A stretch of 64,000 nt of DNA from Allokutzneria sp. A3M-2-11 16 (GTDB taxonomy: Bacteria > Actinomycetota > Actinomycetes > Mycobacteriales > Pseudonocardiaceae): positions 356,269 to 420,268 of the forward strand of contig NZ_JANAVO010000002.1 of the NCBI RefSeq assembly GCF_024213555.1, written 5' to 3'. Below are positions 61,175 through 64,000 of this stretch, in pieces; position 1 is the first letter of the stretch, and every line of letters starts with the position of its first letter. Position numbers and translations under genes: made by a program. Below the pieces are notes generated by a model. The model searched no databases, was not told where the DNA came from, and saw nothing but the letters and a program-made list of their open reading frames with translations.

Positions 61175-62173
61175 ATGGACTTCGGCATGGTGTTGCAGAC
61201 CGATCCCCCCGCGTCCGGGGTGATCGAGCTGATGAAGCGGTCCGAGGACGCCGGGTTCGGCTACGGCTGGACCTTCGACTCCTGCATCCTCTGGCAGGAG
61301 CCGTTCGTGATCTACAGCCAGATCCTGGCGCAGACCTCGTCCATGGTCGTCGGGCCGATGGTGACCAACCCGGGCACCCGGGACTGGTCGGTGACGGCCT
61401 CGCTGTTCGCCACCCTCAACGACATGTACGGCAACCGCACGGTCTGCGGGATCGGCCGCGGCGACTCCGCGATGCGCGTTGTCGGCAACAAGCCGAACAC
61501 CTTGGCGCGCCTCGGCGAGGCCATGCACGTGATCAAGGAGCTGGCGGAGGGCCGCTCGGTCCACATCAACGACAAGGACGTCCAGATCCCCTGGGTTCGC
61601 GATGGTTCGCTGCCCGTGTGGATGGCGGCGTACGGGCCGAAGGCGTTGGAGCTGACCGGAAAGCAGGCCGACGGCTTCATCCTCCAGCTCGCCGACCCGT
61701 ACCTCACCGAGTGGATGGTCAAGGCCGTGCGCTCCGCCGCGGCTTCTGCTGGGCGCGACCCTTCGTCGGTCAAGGTCTGCGTGGCCGCGCCCGCGTACGT
61801 CAGCGAGGACCTCGACCACGCGCGGTCGCAGTGCCGGTGGTTCGGCGGCATGGTCGGCAACCACGTCGCGGACCTGGTGTCGCGCTATGGCGAGCACTCG
61901 GAGATGGTTCCGGAGGCGCTGACCGCGTACATCAAGGAGCGGCAGGGCTACGACTACAGCCACCACGGCAAGGCGGGCAACCCGAGCACCGACTTCGTGC
62001 CCGACGAGATCGTGGACCGCTTCTGCCTCATCGGCCCGCCCGAGCGCCACATCGAGAAGCTGGAACACCTGCGCTCGCTCGGCGTCGACCAGTTCGCCGT
62101 CTACAACATGCACGACGCCAAGGAGGCCACCATCGCCGCCTACGGCACCAAGATCATCCCCGCTCTCTCCTGA
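61175..62173 (+). CDS. Luciferase-like (F420- or FMN-dependent) oxidoreductase, TIGR03842-like
   Basis: 332 residues, bacterial-luciferase-like TIM barrel. DFGMVLQTDPPASGVIELMK, GPMVTNPGTRDWSVTAS and GIGRGDSAMRVVG are typical of the Mer-like subfamily. Other members also lie next to hydantoinase and MmsA genes as far as I recall. It ends the pyrimidine operon, 9 nt after mmsA. As no dihydropyrimidine dehydrogenase is present, this enzyme might reduce uracil or act on another intermediate. The cofactor is not decided by sequence alone. A long hairpin follows. Confidence 0.85.
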   Translation: MDFGMVLQTDPPASGVIELMKRSEDAGFGYGWTFDSCILWQEPFVIYSQILAQTSSMVVGPMVTNPGTRDWSVTASLFATLNDMYGNRTVCGIGRGDSAMRVVGNKPNTLARLGEAMHVIKELAEGRSVHINDKDVQIPWVRDGSLPVWMAAYGPKALELTGKQADGFILQLADPYLTEWMVKAVRSAAASAGRDPSSVKVCVAAPAYVSEDLDHARSQCRWFGGMVGNHVADLVSRYGEHSEMVPEALTAYIKERQGYDYSHHGKAGNPSTDFVPDEIVDRFCLIGPPERHIEKLEHLRSLGVDQFAVYNMHDAKEATIAAYGTKIIPALS

Positions 62174-62186
62174 CCCAGCGCGGGTT

Positions 62187-62317
62187 GGGCGGTCTTCAAG
62201 TACCACGCACCCCCGCCCCACCCACCTATAACGACAGCTAACCCCCGTGCCTCGGCTGGGGGTTAGCTGCCGTTAGAGACCGTTTCAGGTGGGGTCTGCC
62301 GTACTTGAAGACGCCCC
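62187..62317. repeat. Palindromic element, family 2, copy 2
   Basis: Outer arms GGTCTTCAAGTAC (to 62203) and GTACTTGAAGACGCCCC (62301-62317) match those at 28065-28196, but the inner hairpin has a different sequence. So the outer arms are conserved and the inside varies. Confidence 0.85.
62229..62275. terminator. Strong hairpin after the pyrimidine operon
   Basis: 18-bp arms (62229-62246 and 62258-62275) with one mismatch and an 11-nt loop, inside the family 2 element and 56 nt past the last operon gene. It has no T-run. Confidence 0.7.
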
Positions 62318-62331
62318 TTCTCGGCGGGCTT

Positions 62332-62389
62332 ACGTACCCAATGCGGCATTCGTTACGTCTGACGTAACCGATGCCACATTGGGTACGTC
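62332..62389. repeat. Imperfect palindrome
   Basis: Arms of about 28 nt (core ACGTACCCAATG.GGCAT / ATGCC.CATTGGGTACGT) with three mismatches meet almost without a loop at TACGTCTGACGTA. Confidence 0.75.
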
Positions 62390-62537
62390 AACGGGGGCGG
62401 AGATCGCTCGGATGTGCGCGCTTTCCTTGGCTGAGCCCGGGTTCGCCGGTCTTCAAGTCCTCCGAACCCCACCTCCACGCGTCTCAAACCGCCCCCAACC
62501 CCGCGCTCCGCCAACGCCGCCTTTGGGGCGTTGGGTT

Positions 62538-62588
62538 CCCTGAACGGGTCGTTCGGGGCGTTCAGTGCCCTCAACGACCCGTTCAGGG
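62538..62588. repeat. Perfect 16-bp-arm palindrome
   Basis: CCCTGAACGGGTCGTT (62538-62553) is inverted at 62573-62588, with a 19-nt loop. It lies just upstream of the MFS gene. Confidence 0.8.
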
Positions 62589-62652
62589 CATAACCCCACG
62601 CGGTGGCGGGAGCGCGGGCGCGGAATGGAACAGTGGTGTACCGTTTTGGGCT

Positions 62653-63918
62653 GTGGGGGTTCCTGGGAGGGTGAAGGGCACCGAGCGCGGGCGTGCGGCG
62701 GTGTGGTGCCTGCTCGGCGCGACCGGGTTGTCGGTGATGGGCAACTCGGTGGTGGCGATGGCGCTGCCGTGGCTGATCCTGCAACGCACGGGCAGCGCGA
62801 CGGCGGCGGGGCTCGTGGCCTCCGCGGCGGTGCTGCCGGGCGTGCTGTCGGCGATGTTCGGCAGCGCGTTGATCGACCGCGTCGGCCGCAAGCTGATCAG
62901 CAACGGGGCGGATGTGCTCAGCGCGCTGGCGGTGGCGGCGGTGCCGATCGTCGACGCGCTGTTCGGGCTGAACGCGGCGATCGTGGCGTTGTTGGTGGCG
63001 ATCGGCGCGACCTTCGACGGCCCGGGCATGGCCGCGCGCGAGTCACTGCGCCCGGACGTGGCCAAGCACTGCGGCGTCCCGCTGGTGAAGCTCAACGCGT
63101 GGGGCGAGACGATCGACAGCCTCGGCGCGTTCGGCGGCCCCGCGGTCGCGGGCGTGCTGATCGGCTTCGTCGGACCGGCGAACACGCTGTGGGTGACGGT
63201 CGGCATGTTCCTGGTGGCCGTCGCGCTGGTGTGGTTCGGCGTGCCGAGGGTGCCGCCGCGCCCGCAGGCCCGCGAGGAGTCCTACCTCCGGTCGGTGCGC
63301 ACCGGGCTGGTGTTCGTGCTGCGCGATCCCGTGCTGCGCTCGGTCACCGTGATGTCGGTGATCGCGATGATCTTCCTGAGCTCGATCGACCCGGTGTTCT
63401 TCCCGGCCTACCTCCAGGGCGAGGCGGTCCCGCCCGCGCTGGCCGGGCTCGTGCTGGCGGCGTTCCCGATCGGCACGGTGATCGGCGCGCTGGGCTACGG
63501 CATGGTCGCGGAGCGGCTGAACATGCGGCTCACCCTGACCGGCGGGCTGCTGCTGGCCGGGGTCGGACTCTCGCTGTACGTGTTCACGCCGCCGGTCTAC
63601 GGCATGATCGCGCTCGCCGTGGCGATCGGGATCGTGGCGGGCCCGCTGAACCCGATCGTCGCGACGGCGCACCAGCAGCGCACGCCGGACCACCTGCGCG
63701 GGCGCGTGATCGGCACGGTCGTCGCGCTGAGCACGGCGCTCACCCCGGTCGGCCTGCTCGCCGCGGGCCCGGTGGTCGACGGGTTCGGCGCGCCGTTCGG
63801 CTTCGTGGTGATCGGGGCCGGATGCGCCCTCACCGCCCTGTACTGCTTCTTCAGCAAGGGAATCCGGGCGATCGACTCCCCTCAGCCCAGCCCCGCCTTG
63901 CCGTCGGCGACCGTGTAG
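62653..63918 (+). CDS. MFS transporter (multidrug/efflux type)
   Basis: Twelve membrane helices over 421 residues. Visible: LLGATGLSVMGNSVVAMALPWLILQRTGS, the loop 2-3 motif DRVGRKLISNGAD, and a second half beginning around DPVLRSVTVMSVIAMIF. The family (MFS_3-like) exports drugs, siderophores or macrolides. The start is unclear: GTG 62653 is preferred over GTG 62671, because the GGGAGG before the latter leaves no spacing. It is separated from the pyrimidine operon by palindromes and is probably unrelated to it. The 3' end overlaps the convergent partial gene by 37 nt. Confidence 0.82.
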   Translation: MGVPGRVKGTERGRAAVWCLLGATGLSVMGNSVVAMALPWLILQRTGSATAAGLVASAAVLPGVLSAMFGSALIDRVGRKLISNGADVLSALAVAAVPIVDALFGLNAAIVALLVAIGATFDGPGMAARESLRPDVAKHCGVPLVKLNAWGETIDSLGAFGGPAVAGVLIGFVGPANTLWVTVGMFLVAVALVWFGVPRVPPRPQAREESYLRSVRTGLVFVLRDPVLRSVTVMSVIAMIFLSSIDPVFFPAYLQGEAVPPALAGLVLAAFPIGTVIGALGYGMVAERLNMRLTLTGGLLLAGVGLSLYVFTPPVYGMIALAVAIGIVAGPLNPIVATAHQQRTPDHLRGRVIGTVVALSTALTPVGLLAAGPVVDGFGAPFGFVVIGAGCALTALYCFFSKGIRAIDSPQPSPALPSATV

Positions 63919-64000
63919 GTCTTCGCCACGCTCCTGGTGACCTTGGCCGGATTGGGTTCCAGGGCGTTGGAAATGGTGAAGTACTGCGTCGTCAGCTTCT
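63882..64000 (-). CDS. 3' end of an unidentified gene, cut by window edge
   Basis: The last 38 residues are readable: LTTQYFTISNALEPNPAKVT, then RSVAKTYTVADGKAGLG and a TGA at 63882-63884. Third positions are G/C-rich, as in real genes here, and the frame is open to the edge. The piece is too short to assign a family. It is convergent with, and overlaps, the MFS gene. Confidence 0.6.
   Translation of the reverse strand, partial: KLTTQYFTISNALEPNPAKVTRSVAKTYTVADGKAGLG

Larger units (their letters stand above)
62174..62652. other. 480-bp intergenic region packed with palindromes
   Basis: No convincing gene. It contains, in order, the family 2 element (62187-62317) with its inner hairpin, a 58-bp inverted repeat (62332-62389), a degraded family 2 half (about 62447-62510) and a 16-bp-arm palindrome (62538-62588). 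Confidence 0.75.

Noticed and set aside
1-64000. CRISPR array, tRNA, rRNA or known riboswitch
   Set aside because: I saw no regularly spaced repeats, cloverleaf sequences or recognisable riboswitch cores. A covariance-model search would be needed to exclude weak ones.

Overview
The window is about 70% G+C, uses GTG and TTG starts freely, and packs genes into operons with ATGA/GTGA stop-start overlaps. A mycothiol-dependent formaldehyde dehydrogenase, a mycoredoxin-like protein, an F420-type (luciferase-like) oxidoreductase, an LCP cell-wall protein and a RskA-like anti-sigma factor all point to a high-GC actinomycete, most likely of the Pseudonocardiaceae. This is chromosomal, mostly metabolic DNA. 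I saw no rRNA, tRNA, CRISPR, prophage or plasmid functions.

Layout. 1-3.5 kb: S-(hydroxymethyl)mycothiol dehydrogenase (cut by the window edge), an IclR regulator, and a Rieske ferredoxin/reductase pair, which look like the accessory part of a demethylating oxygenase system. 3.7-9 kb: a Na+/H+ antiporter pseudogene, a VOC protein, a TetR regulator, a GlsB-like membrane protein, an LCP protein, and an overlapping ECF sigma / anti-sigma / mycoredoxin operon. 9-16 kb: an epimerase, a membrane glycosyltransferase with an orphan sensor kinase, and an operon of GT2, DUF2064, methyltransferase and membrane molybdopterin oxidoreductase genes. Its gene content recalls the Rv0536-Rv0541c region of M. 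tuberculosis. 16-22.4 kb: a two-component system and the urease operon ureABCFGD. 22.4-23.9 kb: a DUF222/HNH (13E12-type) element bounded by a perfect 22-bp inverted repeat that takes in the ureD stop codon.

24-38 kb: assorted genes, namely a secreted protein, an XRE/NB-ARC/TPR regulator, an MHS transporter with a PucR regulator, an orphan NarL-type kinase, a MarR-GNAT fusion, a secreted GH3 glucosidase, an RlpA-like protein, and a MaoC/SDR pair. 38.9-53 kb: a PucR regulator facing a long operon for oxidative purine catabolism: guanine-type deaminase, three-subunit xanthine dehydrogenase with XdhC and a MobA-like cofactor enzyme, urate permease, uricase, HIU hydrolase, OHCU decarboxylase, allantoinase and allantoicase. 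The urea it releases would feed the urease at 18-22 kb. 54.6-62.2 kb: a MocR regulator facing a reductive pyrimidine-catabolism operon (beta-ureidopropionase, class III aminotransferase, dihydropyrimidinase, CoA-acylating semialdehyde dehydrogenase) that ends in a luciferase-like oxidoreductase. No dihydropyrimidine dehydrogenase is present. An MFS transporter and the 3' end of an unidentified gene close the window.

The most unusual structure is non-coding. Four copies of one palindromic element (arms CCCGTTTCGTACTC / GAGTACGAAACGGG) each lie exactly between two convergent genes. A second palindrome family (GTCTTCAAGTAC / GTACTTGAAGAC) occurs twice plus a degraded copy. A 12-mer, TCCACTGTGGAC, occurs seven times, six of them in coding sequence or across a start codon with atypical codon choice.
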